The position numbers were made by a program, and so were the translations under genes. From Frigidibacter sp. SD6-1 (GTDB lineage Bacteria > Pseudomonadota > Alphaproteobacteria > Rhodobacterales > Rhodobacteraceae), in NCBI RefSeq assembly GCF_030143255.1, contig NZ_JARJNR010000007.1, forward strand, positions 224,794 to 288,793: 64,000 bases of DNA, in the 5' to 3' direction. This document shows positions 51,920 to 60,374 of this stretch, piece by piece. The first letter of the stretch is position 1. Every line of letters starts with the position of its first letter. The notes under the pieces are model-generated. The model ran no database searches. It saw only the letters and a program-made list of their open reading frames with translations, and was not told the origin of the DNA.

Positions 51920-52765
51920 ATGACCCCAATGAGCATAAATTTGCATAATGTCGACAGCAGCCTCCCGCAGAATCTCAGGCTCCTGTGCAGCTACGGGCGC
52001 TCGGCATCGGAAATCTGTCGACGACTTGGCCTGAACCGTCAGCAGATGAACAAGTATCTGAGCGGCCACACCCGGCCGTCGTTGTCCACCCTGCGGCGAA
52101 TCTGCGATTTCTTCGGCGTGGACGAGGCGGAAATTCTCATGCCGCCGCGCGATTTCGCCACTCTTGTCCGCCTCAGGCCGCCGCGCCTTGGCCCGGTGCA
52201 GGACCGGTTCGCGGCGCAGCTTGACCGCCTTGTCGATCACCGAACCGCCTCGGCCCAGCTTCTGGAACGGCATGAGGGCTATTATCACGTACACTTCAGC
52301 CCCGATCCGGACCGGGACTACATCCTGCGCGCCCTGTGCCATCTTTACCGCGCTGACAATAGATGGCTGTCGAAGACCATCGAACGGCATGGCGAAGAGG
52401 AATTCGCCGTTCCTTCCCCGCTGCGGTTCAATGGCATCGCGATAGAGGCGCATAACCGCCTGATCATCCATGAACGGGAAGCCGGCATGGGTCGCGGCTT
52501 CTGGTCGACCATGCTCATCGCCTCGGAATATGCCGCGCCGACATTCCTGCCGGGCCTCGTTCTCGGCATCACGCCGGAAGGATCACATGATATCGTTGCG
52601 ACCCGTGTCGTGTGGCAGTTTCTTGGCCGCGATCCGGATCTTCGCGAGGCTTTGCGCGGTTGCGGTGTCTATGCGTACGACAGCCCGGACGTTGCAGAAT
52701 ATGTACGCCGCTCCTGGGCTGCCGACGCGCATCTGGGACAGCGCATACTGACCGCATCCTACTGA
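51920..52765 (+). CDS. XRE-family transcriptional regulator with a large ligand domain
   Basis: This protein of 281 residues has an N-terminal helix-turn-helix (NLRLLCSYGRSASEICRRLGLNRQQMNKYLSGHTRPSLSTL) at residues about 18-60. A 200-residue C-terminal domain of unknown fold follows (HEGYYHVHFSPDPDRDYILRAL; RGFWSTMLIASEY). Its divergent placement, 91 bp from the binding-protein gene, makes it the likely regulator of the peptide/amide operon. A second ATG lies at 51929. Confidence 0.85.
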   Translation: MTPMSINLHNVDSSLPQNLRLLCSYGRSASEICRRLGLNRQQMNKYLSGHTRPSLSTLRRICDFFGVDEAEILMPPRDFATLVRLRPPRLGPVQDRFAAQLDRLVDHRTASAQLLERHEGYYHVHFSPDPDRDYILRALCHLYRADNRWLSKTIERHGEEEFAVPSPLRFNGIAIEAHNRLIIHEREAGMGRGFWSTMLIASEYAAPTFLPGLVLGITPEGSHDIVATRVVWQFLGRDPDLREALRGCGVYAYDSPDVAEYVRRSWAADAHLGQRILTASY

Positions 52766-52882
52766 GAACCTTCTGCCTCGACCTTCTGGATCGGTTGCGA
52801 CGGCGTCGAAGCGGACCACGGAAATCGCCCGCGCCGCAATCTTCTGATCCCGGCCCATGTAAGTCCAAGCTACCCCGCCCCG

Positions 52883-53011
52883 ATGACGGCGCCAATCTTT
52901 GGTTTCACGAAACAGGCGACAGGATCGTTCCGGACGAGCTATGACCCGGCGGCCGGAACGGTCGGCGTGCTGTTCCTTGTCGCACTCATGCTTCGTGGCC
53001 GAGAGCATTGA
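52883..53011 (+). pseudogene. Possible C-terminal fragment of an MFS permease; rest of the 400-bp gap empty
   Basis: A 42-residue frame reads IFGFTKQATGSFRTSYDPAA then GTVGVLFLVALMLRG. The pattern of a ...(K/R)DxTGSF loop before a final helix resembles the end of many MFS permeases. No upstream part exists in the window. The rest of 52766-53170 shows no gene I recognise on either strand. Confidence 0.3.
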
Positions 53012-53170
53012 ACCGGTTGATGTGGGCGATGCGGGTGGGGATTTCGCAGGTCTGGCGGTCGGGCCTTGTGACGCGATCCCGATCCGGCATCCATCCTGCT
53101 TGCGATTGCCAGGGCGGAAACCCTGCAGCGCGACCTGCGCGCGTTTCGGGGCCGAGCGCGGCGGGGATCA

Positions 53171-54289
53171 TCAGGCCAGGGCGGTCGAACCGGGAAAGAA
53201 TCGTTCGAAGAACGGAATGCTGGCAGCGCCGATCGGCCCGTTGAGGTCGCCAAGCGGTGACGCGGTGACGGGCGGTATCGTCAGGCCGCGCGAGGGACCA
53301 TCTATCGCACGCCCATTCAGGGCCAAGGCGATCCGCTCTGGGATCGGGGTGGGCAGGGCGCCGCCCAGAACGATCAGCTGGGGGTCGAACAGGCCGCTGA
53401 TCAGCCTGACCGCCTGCTCGATCTGTGTGCTGGCCCGCGCAATCCATGCGTCGGCCCGCGCCTCGCTTTCGGCAGACAAAGTGCCTTCGGCGAGCTGTTG
53501 CCTGAACCGCCGTCCGGTCAATCCAAGCGTTGCCTCGTAGTCCTGAAGGGTCGGGCGGTGACCGTCATAGGGAAACAGCGCACCTGGCAGGCAGGCATTC
53601 CCGTGAGCGCCGCGATAGGGCCTGCCATCCAGCACCGCCCCGCCGCCAAGCCCGTAACCGATATGCAGCAGGAACAGGTACTCCACCCCATGCCGACCAA
53701 ACAGGTATTCACCCAAGGCGACCGCGGTGCCGTCGTTCTCTAGATAGATATCCCAATCGGTTTCCCGGCTCAGCGCCTCCTGGATTGCGTGACCGTCAAG
53801 CAGGGGGAAAACCTCATGCGCCTTGATCTGGTCGCGGGCAGTGCCGAAGTTGCCAGGCAACCCGAGACCGATTCCCAGGAATTTCTGGTCTTTCGGCTTG
53901 GTGTTGGCGAGGAATTCGGCGGTCGTGCCGCCGATCACCTCGATCAGCGCCGCGGCCGAAAGGTTGGACCAGGGGATCGAGCGCTGCGCCAGGATCTCGC
54001 CGGTGAGGTTGATGAACACGGCCTCGATGCTTTCGGACAGGATGTAGAAGCCCGCGGAACAGAAACGTTCACGCTGAAGCGCCAGCTGCTTTTTTGGCTG
54101 CCCCCGTTTTCTGTCGCCTTCCTTCTGGACGGTTTCCGTGAGTACCTTTTCGTCCAGCAAGCCCGAGACAAGCCGCGTTACGCTGGCCCCGGTCAGGTCG
54201 ATGGCCTGGGCAAGGTCGACCCTCGCGATTCCCTGGTTGCGATAGACCAGATCGACGATGCGCCGTTCATTCTTGGAGAGGAGCCGCAT
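53171..54289 (-). CDS. ROK-family transcriptional regulator
   Basis: This protein of 372 residues has an N-terminal winged helix (NERRIVDLVYRNQGIARVDLAQAIDLTGASVTRLVSGLL). A ROK sugar-kinase-like domain follows (GIGLGLPGNFG; LENDGTAVALGEYLFG; GYGLGGGAVLDGRPYRGAHGNACLPG). The zinc-binding CxCGxxGC that follows GAHGxxGE in many ROK members is absent. It is divergent from the AfuA-like operon, and an Mlc/NagC-like dyad lies between. It probably represses that operon until a sugar or sugar-phosphate ligand is present. GTP/ATP kinase residues are not evident. Confidence 0.9.
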   Translation of the reverse strand: MRLLSKNERRIVDLVYRNQGIARVDLAQAIDLTGASVTRLVSGLLDEKVLTETVQKEGDRKRGQPKKQLALQRERFCSAGFYILSESIEAVFINLTGEILAQRSIPWSNLSAAALIEVIGGTTAEFLANTKPKDQKFLGIGLGLPGNFGTARDQIKAHEVFPLLDGHAIQEALSRETDWDIYLENDGTAVALGEYLFGRHGVEYLFLLHIGYGLGGGAVLDGRPYRGAHGNACLPGALFPYDGHRPTLQDYEATLGLTGRRFRQQLAEGTLSAESEARADAWIARASTQIEQAVRLISGLFDPQLIVLGGALPTPIPERIALALNGRAIDGPSRGLTIPPVTASPLGDLNGPIGAASIPFFERFFPGSTALA

Positions 54290-54341
54290 TGAAGCACCCA
54301 AAAGCCGTTCATTCTGTTCGGTTTATCTTGTCATCATTTTT

Positions 54342-54359
54342 TTACTTTACACAAAGTAA
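54342..54359. promoter_or_regulatory. Candidate ROK operator
   Basis: TTACTTT-ACAC-AAAGTAA is a perfect 7-bp inverted repeat in an AT-rich segment between the ROK gene and the ABC operon. Its T/A-rich arms resemble Mlc/NagC sites, although the spacer is shorter. Confidence 0.6.
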
Positions 54360-54441
54360 TTTAAAAAGGATGCTGTGAGACATGGTTGCTGATGGCAATG
54401 GCCTTCGCATGGCAGCACCAGTGCAACAGGAGGAGAGACTG

Positions 54442-55449
54442 ATGACACTCAAGGGAATCTTCACCGCAATTTCCGTCTCCGCCGTTCTGTCCGGGTCGGC
54501 GGCCTGGGCGGAGCCGCTGACGATCTATTCGCCGCAGGGCGAGGAGCGCGCCGTCTGGATCACCGAGCAGGCCAAGGCGGCAGGGCACGACATCACCATC
54601 CTGTCGGCAGGCGGCAGCGAACTGTTCGACCGGATTCTCGCGGAAAGGGCCAATCCGCAGGCCGACGTGGTCCTCGGGCTGATCGACGCGTCGATGGCGA
54701 CGCTCAAGTCAGAGGGGCTTTTCGAAGCCCATGTGCCGACATGGGCAGAGGGTCTGCCCGCCGTCTATCGCGACGATACCGATCATATGGTTTACAAGTT
54801 CTGGCAGACGCCGATCGTCGTGGCTTACAATGCCGATGTGATGACCGCGGACGCGGCCCCTCACAGCTGGCTCGATCTGATCAAGCCGGAGTACAAGGGA
54901 AAGTACGTTATCGGCTCGACTGCCTGGCAGACCACCAGGTCCTTCCTGGTCGGGATGCTGGTGCGGTTTTCCGACGAGAACGGCGAGATCACCGACGTAG
55001 GTTGGGATTTCATGTCGAAGCTTTATGAGAACGCGATCGTCGTCGACAGTGGCGATGCGCTGACCGCGGCTTTCGTCAACGGTGAGGCGGTCATCAACCT
55101 GAATTGGTTCGGAGGCGTCGGCAAACTGGCCGAAAGCGTCGGCTTCACGCCGGGCATTGTCGATACGGAGGGTGGCACGCCCTTCATTTCCGAGGGCGTC
55201 GCCATCATGAAGGGCACCGACCAGCCTGACCAGGCGAAGGCCTTCGTTGACTGGTTCGGAAGCCCCGAGGTCATGTCTGCCTATGCGACCGAGTTCGGTC
55301 AGGTGCCGGTGCATCCCGCTGCCATCGCAATGTCGCCAGAAACGGTTCAGGCCAACGCGACCCTGCTGACGCCGCAGGACATCGACTGGGATGCGGTCGC
55401 GCCGAAGATCGATGGCTGGATCCAGAAGATCGAGCTTGAGATCAAGTAG
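54442..55449 (+). CDS. AfuA/FbpA-like ABC substrate-binding protein
   Basis: This periplasmic protein of 335 residues has a signal peptide (GIFTAISVSAVLSGSAAWAE) and a type-II binding fold: LTIYSPQGEERAVWITEQ, then GSELFDRILAERANPQADVVLG and YVIGSTAWQTTRSFLVGML. Such proteins were called iron-binding, but AfuA binds hexose phosphates. The Tyr pair of true Fe3+-binding FbpA is not evident. The ATG at 54442 has GGAGGAGAG upstream. It is the first gene of an operon whose last two genes encode phosphate-ester hydrolases. Confidence 0.88.
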   Translation: MTLKGIFTAISVSAVLSGSAAWAEPLTIYSPQGEERAVWITEQAKAAGHDITILSAGGSELFDRILAERANPQADVVLGLIDASMATLKSEGLFEAHVPTWAEGLPAVYRDDTDHMVYKFWQTPIVVAYNADVMTADAAPHSWLDLIKPEYKGKYVIGSTAWQTTRSFLVGMLVRFSDENGEITDVGWDFMSKLYENAIVVDSGDALTAAFVNGEAVINLNWFGGVGKLAESVGFTPGIVDTEGGTPFISEGVAIMKGTDQPDQAKAFVDWFGSPEVMSAYATEFGQVPVHPAAIAMSPETVQANATLLTPQDIDWDAVAPKIDGWIQKIELEIK

Positions 55450-55524
55450 GACCGGTGCGCTGTTGCCAGAACGCTCGGGCGCGGCCCTACCGCTGCGCCC
55501 GAGCGGCAGGACAAAGGGACGACG

Positions 55525-56517
55525 ATGATTTCTCTGGACAACGTAAGTATCAGGTACGGCGCGATCGAAGTGGTCAAGCCACTGTCGCTGGAGATCGCCT
55601 CGGGCGAGTTCTTCACCTTGCTCGGGCCCTCGGGCTGCGGGAAAACCACGATCCTGCGCGCCATCGCGGGTTTCGTGCCGGTGGCCGAAGGGCGCATTCT
55701 GATCGCTGACCGCGATGTCACCGACCTGCCGGCCGAGAAGCGCGATGTCGGGATCGTTTTCCAGAACTACGCCCTGTTTCCGCACATGACCGTGAGGGAG
55801 AACGTGGCATTCGGCCTGCGCGTGGCGCGAAGGTCCAAGGCGCAGATCGCGGCGGATGTCGACAAGATCCTCGACGTTACCGGCATCGCCGCGCATGGCG
55901 ACAAGAAGCCGGCCGCCCTGTCGGGCGGTCAGCAGCAACGTGTCGCCATAGCAAGGTCTTTGGTGATGGGCACGCGCGTGCTGTTGTTCGACGAACCGCT
56001 CTCGAACCTTGACGCGAAGATCCGCGACGACATGCGCCGCGAGATCAAGGCATTGCAGCGCGAACTGGGATTTACCGCGGTGTTCGTCACCCATGACCAG
56101 GAAGAGGCCCTGTCGATGTCCGACAGGCTTCTGGTCTTCAACGCGGGTCAGGTCGAACAGATCGGCACCGCACGGCAGCTTTATGAAAGCCCTGCGACAC
56201 CTTTCGTCTGCCAGTTCGTCGGCAGCGCCAACCTGCTTGGGCCGGTCCTTTCGGCGCGGCTGGGCGTGAACGGCCAGGGCTATCTGAGGCCCGAGCACAT
56301 CCGCATCGTGCCGAACGACGCCCCGGATGCGCTGGACGCGCAGGTCGAGGACGTGGATTATGTCGGGCCCCTGACCCGTGTCTATCTGCGGGTGGCGGGC
56401 GAAGCGATCCAGCTTCAGGCCTTCAGCAGCGCCGCGATAGCGGATCTCGCGCCGGGGCAATCCGTGTCACTCCAGATCGATCGTGACCGCATCAATCTGT
56501 TCGGGGTGGCGGCATGA
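55525..56517 (+). CDS. ABC transporter ATPase (AfuC/FbpC-like)
   Basis: This ATPase of 330 residues has Walker A GPSGCGKTTILRA near residue 38, QNYALFPHMTVRENV at the Q-loop, and signature LSGGQQQRVAIARSL. Walker B is VLLFDEPLSNLD and the H-loop is VFVTHDQEEAL. A C-terminal TOBE domain (residues about 240-330) is present. It overlaps the permease gene by 4 bp. Confidence 0.95.
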   Translation: MISLDNVSIRYGAIEVVKPLSLEIASGEFFTLLGPSGCGKTTILRAIAGFVPVAEGRILIADRDVTDLPAEKRDVGIVFQNYALFPHMTVRENVAFGLRVARRSKAQIAADVDKILDVTGIAAHGDKKPAALSGGQQQRVAIARSLVMGTRVLLFDEPLSNLDAKIRDDMRREIKALQRELGFTAVFVTHDQEEALSMSDRLLVFNAGQVEQIGTARQLYESPATPFVCQFVGSANLLGPVLSARLGVNGQGYLRPEHIRIVPNDAPDALDAQVEDVDYVGPLTRVYLRVAGEAIQLQAFSSAAIADLAPGQSVSLQIDRDRINLFGVAA

Positions 56518-58220
56518 GGGCGCACTTACAGGATTTCCGCCGATCGCCTGTTCAAGCGGTGCTTTTCCTGGTCGTTCTCTGGCTTGCGGCGAGTTTTATC
56601 TACGGTCCGATCTGGTCGGTGCTCAGGTTCGCATTCGCGCCCGAGGGCAAGCCGGGCCTTGGCGCGGCCGCCGAACTGGCGGCCTCGCGCCGCGTCATCA
56701 CGGCGATCTGGAATACACTTGTCGTGACCGGGCTCTCGATCATCACGGTGAATGTCGTCGGACTCTTTCAGGTCGCAGTGCTCGAATATCTCAAGGTGCC
56801 CGGCCGCGGCTTCCTGCGCTTTGCCTATTCCACGCCTCTCATCTTCGTTTCGGTCGCCGCCGCCACGGGCTACGGTTTTGTCTACGGGCCGACCGGTGCG
56901 CTGACCCGGATCATCCAGAGCATCTACCCCGCATTGCCGAACGACTGGTTCTCGGGCACGTTTGCCGTGGTCTTTGCGCACAGCTTCCTGCTGACCAGTT
57001 TTCATTTCCTGTTCCTGCGCGCAGCGATCCGGCGTGTCGACTATGCGACGGTCGAAGCCGCGCGCAGCCTGGGCGCCTCTAACATGCGGGCCTTTCTGCA
57101 GGTCGTGTTGCCGGTGCTCCTGCCGACGATATTCGCCACGACGCTGCTCGTCACCTACAAGTCCCTGGGCTCTTTCTCGATCCCGGCTGTGCTTGGCGGA
57201 CAGCGTTTCGACATGGTGTCCGAGCTTATCCTGACGCTGAATTCGCTGCGCCGGCCCGACATGGCCGCGATGCTCTCGATCGGGCTTGGCGCGGCGGTGA
57301 TCCTGTGTATCGTCGCCATGCAGTACATCGAACGGCGCGGCAGCTTCATCGGTGGCGCGAAGACGCCGGTACCGATCGAGCGCGTCCGGATCGCCAGCCC
57401 GCCGATGCGAACGCTGGTGACCGGGCTGGCCTATCTGGTGGCGCTGATCCAGCTGGTGCCGATCGTGCTTGTGGTCCTGTTTTCCTTCGCACCGGCCAGG
57501 TCCATCGGCACAGAGGTGCTGCCCTCGACCCTGACGCTGAAAAACTACGTCACGGTCTTTTCGCAGGACACCGCCTTCGTCCCGCTCAGAAACTCGATCC
57601 TGATGGCACTGGCGGCGATCGCGGCCGGTATCCTGATTTCGCTGTTCGTCGTCGCCATGGCGCAGCGCGTGAAGGGTGCGGTCAGCAACGCGCTTGACCT
57701 GACATTCATGATCCCATGGATCCTGCCCGCGCCCTTCGTTGCGATCGGACTGATCCTGACCTATGACGAGCCCAGCCAGCTGGTCTTCGGCGCGACGTTG
57801 CTTGGCGGGTTCTGGATCCTGCCCATCGGCTATGCGATCGTTGCCATACCGATGATGATCCGGTTTCTTCGCGCGGCTTTCCTGTCGCTGGACCCGGCTC
57901 TGAACGAGGCGGCGCAATCGCTGGGCGCCCCCGCCTATTACCGGTTCTTCCGCGTCACCCTGCCCATCGTCCTGCCGGTCATCGTGCTGGTTTCGGGCAT
58001 GACGCTGAATTCCCTGATGAGCGAATATTCGATGTCCGCGTTCCTGTTCAACGTGAACAACAAGCCGCTTTCCATCGCACTGTTCGAGGGCGCCCGATCC
58101 ACCAACCCGGAACTGGCAGCGATCAACATGGTCTATATCGTCCTGATCATGGCCTTCTCGCTTCTCACCATCACGCTTGCGGACAGATACGGCCTGGGCA
58201 ACGGGCAGGAGAAACGCTGA
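56514..58220 (+). CDS. ABC transporter permease, double MetI-like domain (AfuB-like)
   Basis: This inner-membrane protein of 568 residues has about 12 helices and two fused MetI-type permease domains. EAA loops are seen at VEAARSLGASNMRAFLQVVLP near residue 182 and LNEAAQSLGAPAYYRFFRVTLP near residue 465. One polypeptide therefore supplies both halves of the channel, as in AfuB and FbpB. It lies between the ATPase (4-bp overlap) and the phosphodiesterase gene (2-bp gap). Confidence 0.94.
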   Translation: MRAHLQDFRRSPVQAVLFLVVLWLAASFIYGPIWSVLRFAFAPEGKPGLGAAAELAASRRVITAIWNTLVVTGLSIITVNVVGLFQVAVLEYLKVPGRGFLRFAYSTPLIFVSVAAATGYGFVYGPTGALTRIIQSIYPALPNDWFSGTFAVVFAHSFLLTSFHFLFLRAAIRRVDYATVEAARSLGASNMRAFLQVVLPVLLPTIFATTLLVTYKSLGSFSIPAVLGGQRFDMVSELILTLNSLRRPDMAAMLSIGLGAAVILCIVAMQYIERRGSFIGGAKTPVPIERVRIASPPMRTLVTGLAYLVALIQLVPIVLVVLFSFAPARSIGTEVLPSTLTLKNYVTVFSQDTAFVPLRNSILMALAAIAAGILISLFVVAMAQRVKGAVSNALDLTFMIPWILPAPFVAIGLILTYDEPSQLVFGATLLGGFWILPIGYAIVAIPMMIRFLRAAFLSLDPALNEAAQSLGAPAYYRFFRVTLPIVLPVIVLVSGMTLNSLMSEYSMSAFLFNVNNKPLSIALFEGARSTNPELAAINMVYIVLIMAFSLLTITLADRYGLGNGQEKR

Positions 58221-58222
58221 TC

Positions 58223-59188
58223 ATGAGCACTTTTGATCCACGGCAACTGCACGAACGGTTCCGCGACCCGAACGGCACGCCGGGAGAGGTCTTCGTCACC
58301 GCGCATCGTGGCGATTTCCTGTCCTGCGGAAAGGTCGTGACGGCGGAGAATTCGGTGCGCGCGGTCGAGCGGGCGCGCGACCTCGGCGTCGACATGGTCG
58401 AGGTCGACGTCCACCGGATCGCGGACGGGTCGCTGGTCGTGATCCATGACCGCACGCTGGAACGTACGACCGATGCGACCGGCGAGGTTGCCGCCCTGAC
58501 GAGGTCCGACCTGCGCGCTATCGAACTGGTCCACCCGACCACGCGCGCGCCGCTTGGCTGTCACATTCCATCGCTGGAAGCGGTCTTTGCCGCGCTCGGA
58601 CCGCAGATGATGATCAACGTGGAACTGAAATCCGGGGTCGAGCTGCTGACCGACGTGGCGACGCTGGCCGAAAGATGCGGCGTCTCTGCGCAGGTCACGG
58701 TCAAGACGAACCTTCGCGATGGCACCGACTTCACCACGATCCGCAAGATGATCGACGCCTGCACGGCGCCTGTCGACGTCATCCCGGTGATCATCGACAG
58801 CGCGGACGGTTTCGAAGGCTTCGAACGTGCGGTGCGTATCCTCAGGCCCAATTGCGTGGAATGCGTGGTCGACTATGAATTCGGCGCGGATGACGGCTAC
58901 AGCCTGCTGGCCCGGCGGGGGATGACACTGGACGGCGGCGTGCTGTTCTCGCCCCGCGCGCGGCGGCTGGCGGTCGAACACAACGTCCGGCTGTTCGTCA
59001 ACACGCTGTATGTAAACCCGGTGACCAACGGCAATCATCAATGGAACGGCGGGCGCAGCTGTGAACTTGGACGCGTCGTTCCGGACGCGGTCTACGGTTT
59101 CTGGATCGCCCATGGCGCAACGGTCATCCAGACCGACGAAGCGCCCTTCGTTCTGGCCTGGCTGCGCGCGGCGGGGTTTCACTCATGA
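58223..59188 (+). CDS. Glycerophosphodiester phosphodiesterase-family enzyme
   Basis: This cytoplasmic protein of 321 residues has no signal peptide. It has the GDPD TIM-barrel motifs: FVTAHRGDF with the catalytic His, then TAENSVRAVERA, MVEVDVHRIADGSLVVIHDRTLERTT (metal ligands and second His) and MINVELKSG. The end reads VNTLYVNPVTNG...QTDEAPFVLAWL. It would hydrolyse a glycerophosphodiester brought in by the ABC transporter. The next gene overlaps it by 4 bp. Confidence 0.92.
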   Translation: MSTFDPRQLHERFRDPNGTPGEVFVTAHRGDFLSCGKVVTAENSVRAVERARDLGVDMVEVDVHRIADGSLVVIHDRTLERTTDATGEVAALTRSDLRAIELVHPTTRAPLGCHIPSLEAVFAALGPQMMINVELKSGVELLTDVATLAERCGVSAQVTVKTNLRDGTDFTTIRKMIDACTAPVDVIPVIIDSADGFEGFERAVRILRPNCVECVVDYEFGADDGYSLLARRGMTLDGGVLFSPRARRLAVEHNVRLFVNTLYVNPVTNGNHQWNGGRSCELGRVVPDAVYGFWIAHGATVIQTDEAPFVLAWLRAAGFHS

Positions 59189-59943
59189 CGATTGCAGAAA
59201 CCGCCCTTGGTGCGACCGATCTGTCGACACTTGCCGACATCATTGATGAGGCCGGCCGTCTGGCGATGGGCTTCTTCGAAGACCAGCATGCGCGGACCGT
59301 GACGGTCAAATCGCCGCTGGATTACGTCTCGGACGCGGATCATGCGGTCGAACAGTTCATTCGTGATCGTCTGATGATCGAGTTTCCGGGCGTTCCGGTG
59401 ATCGGGGAAGAGCTTGGCGGAAATCCGTCCCGGCGATACTGGAGCGTCGATCCGATCGACGGAACGGCCAACTTCCTGTCCGGCCTGCCGTTCTGGGCCA
59501 TATCCATCGGCCTCGTCGAAGACGGGGTTCCGGTCGCAGGATCGGTCCACGCGCCCGCGCTGCGGATCAGCGCCAGCGGATCGGCGGGTCAGGGGCTTTG
59601 TTCAACCGGTCTGTCGGCGAAATCCGCGCCCGCCCGGCCCAATTGCTTCGCGGTCGGAAGAAACAGCGCCTGGACCTCCCGCGACCGGTGCGCAACGGAA
59701 GATCGCGTGACGTCAGAGGGCTATAACATCGTCGGCTACGGATCCTGCGCGCTTTCGCTGATGCTCGTGGCGGCCGGACGGCTTGGTGGCTACATCGAAC
59801 GATCGGTTTCGGGGATGTGGGACTGCGCGGGCGGTGCGGCGCTTTGCAAGGCGGCCGGAGTGAAAGTGCGTCTGGATGTTGAACCGGGGGGCGCCGTCGA
59901 TGTCGAGGCCCGTCTTACCCCGTTGTTTGAGCCCACGGTTTGA
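59185..59943 (+). CDS. Inositol-monophosphatase-family phosphatase
   Basis: This Mg2+-dependent phosphatase of 252 residues has the family motifs VIGEELGGN (Glu of GEE), WSVDPIDGTANFLSGLPFW near residue 92 and GMWDCAGGAALCKAAG near residue 212. Possible substrates are myo-inositol-1-phosphate, glycerol phosphates, histidinol phosphate or fructose-1,6-bisphosphate. Its place after a GDPD enzyme and a phosphoester-type ABC system suggests inositol phosphate. It is the last gene of the operon. Confidence 0.92.
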   Translation: MTIAETALGATDLSTLADIIDEAGRLAMGFFEDQHARTVTVKSPLDYVSDADHAVEQFIRDRLMIEFPGVPVIGEELGGNPSRRYWSVDPIDGTANFLSGLPFWAISIGLVEDGVPVAGSVHAPALRISASGSAGQGLCSTGLSAKSAPARPNCFAVGRNSAWTSRDRCATEDRVTSEGYNIVGYGSCALSLMLVAAGRLGGYIERSVSGMWDCAGGAALCKAAGVKVRLDVEPGGAVDVEARLTPLFEPTV

Positions 59944-60374
59944 GGGCGTGATCCCGACTTTCCACCGGAAGAATGCCTTACCGGCCAGATTCTGGCAAAG
60001 GGCATCACGGCGGCGGCAGCGAACCGGGACCGGGGGGTGAGGTCGACAAGCATCTGAGCGACGCCCTGCTCGTGCGCCCCTGTCGGCGCGTTCGCAGGGG
60101 GAGGCCGAAAGGGCGGAACCGGGAGGACTGAACACAGGACCGCTGCGCCACCTCGCCTTCGAGGCCGCTCGTCCGCATCGCCTCGTCGTTCGGCAGTTCG
60201 ATGCGAAAGCGGTCGCGCGCATTGCCGAACTATCTCCGCCGCAGAGCCGCCGCACGCACAAAGGTAGCCGCCTGGCACAGGATCGGATCGTTCCGCGACC
60301 AGTTCGCCCCAAAGCAATGCGCGAACGACATCCGGACCTCGGGATACGGTTCGTATCAAGCCATCGCGTCCCGA
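59944..60374. other. 430-bp region without a recognised gene
   Basis: The segment between the phosphatase stop and the end of the rpoN remnant has open frames on both strands, but the peptides are Arg/Pro-rich and match nothing I know. I see no hairpin with a U-tract. Confidence 0.5.
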
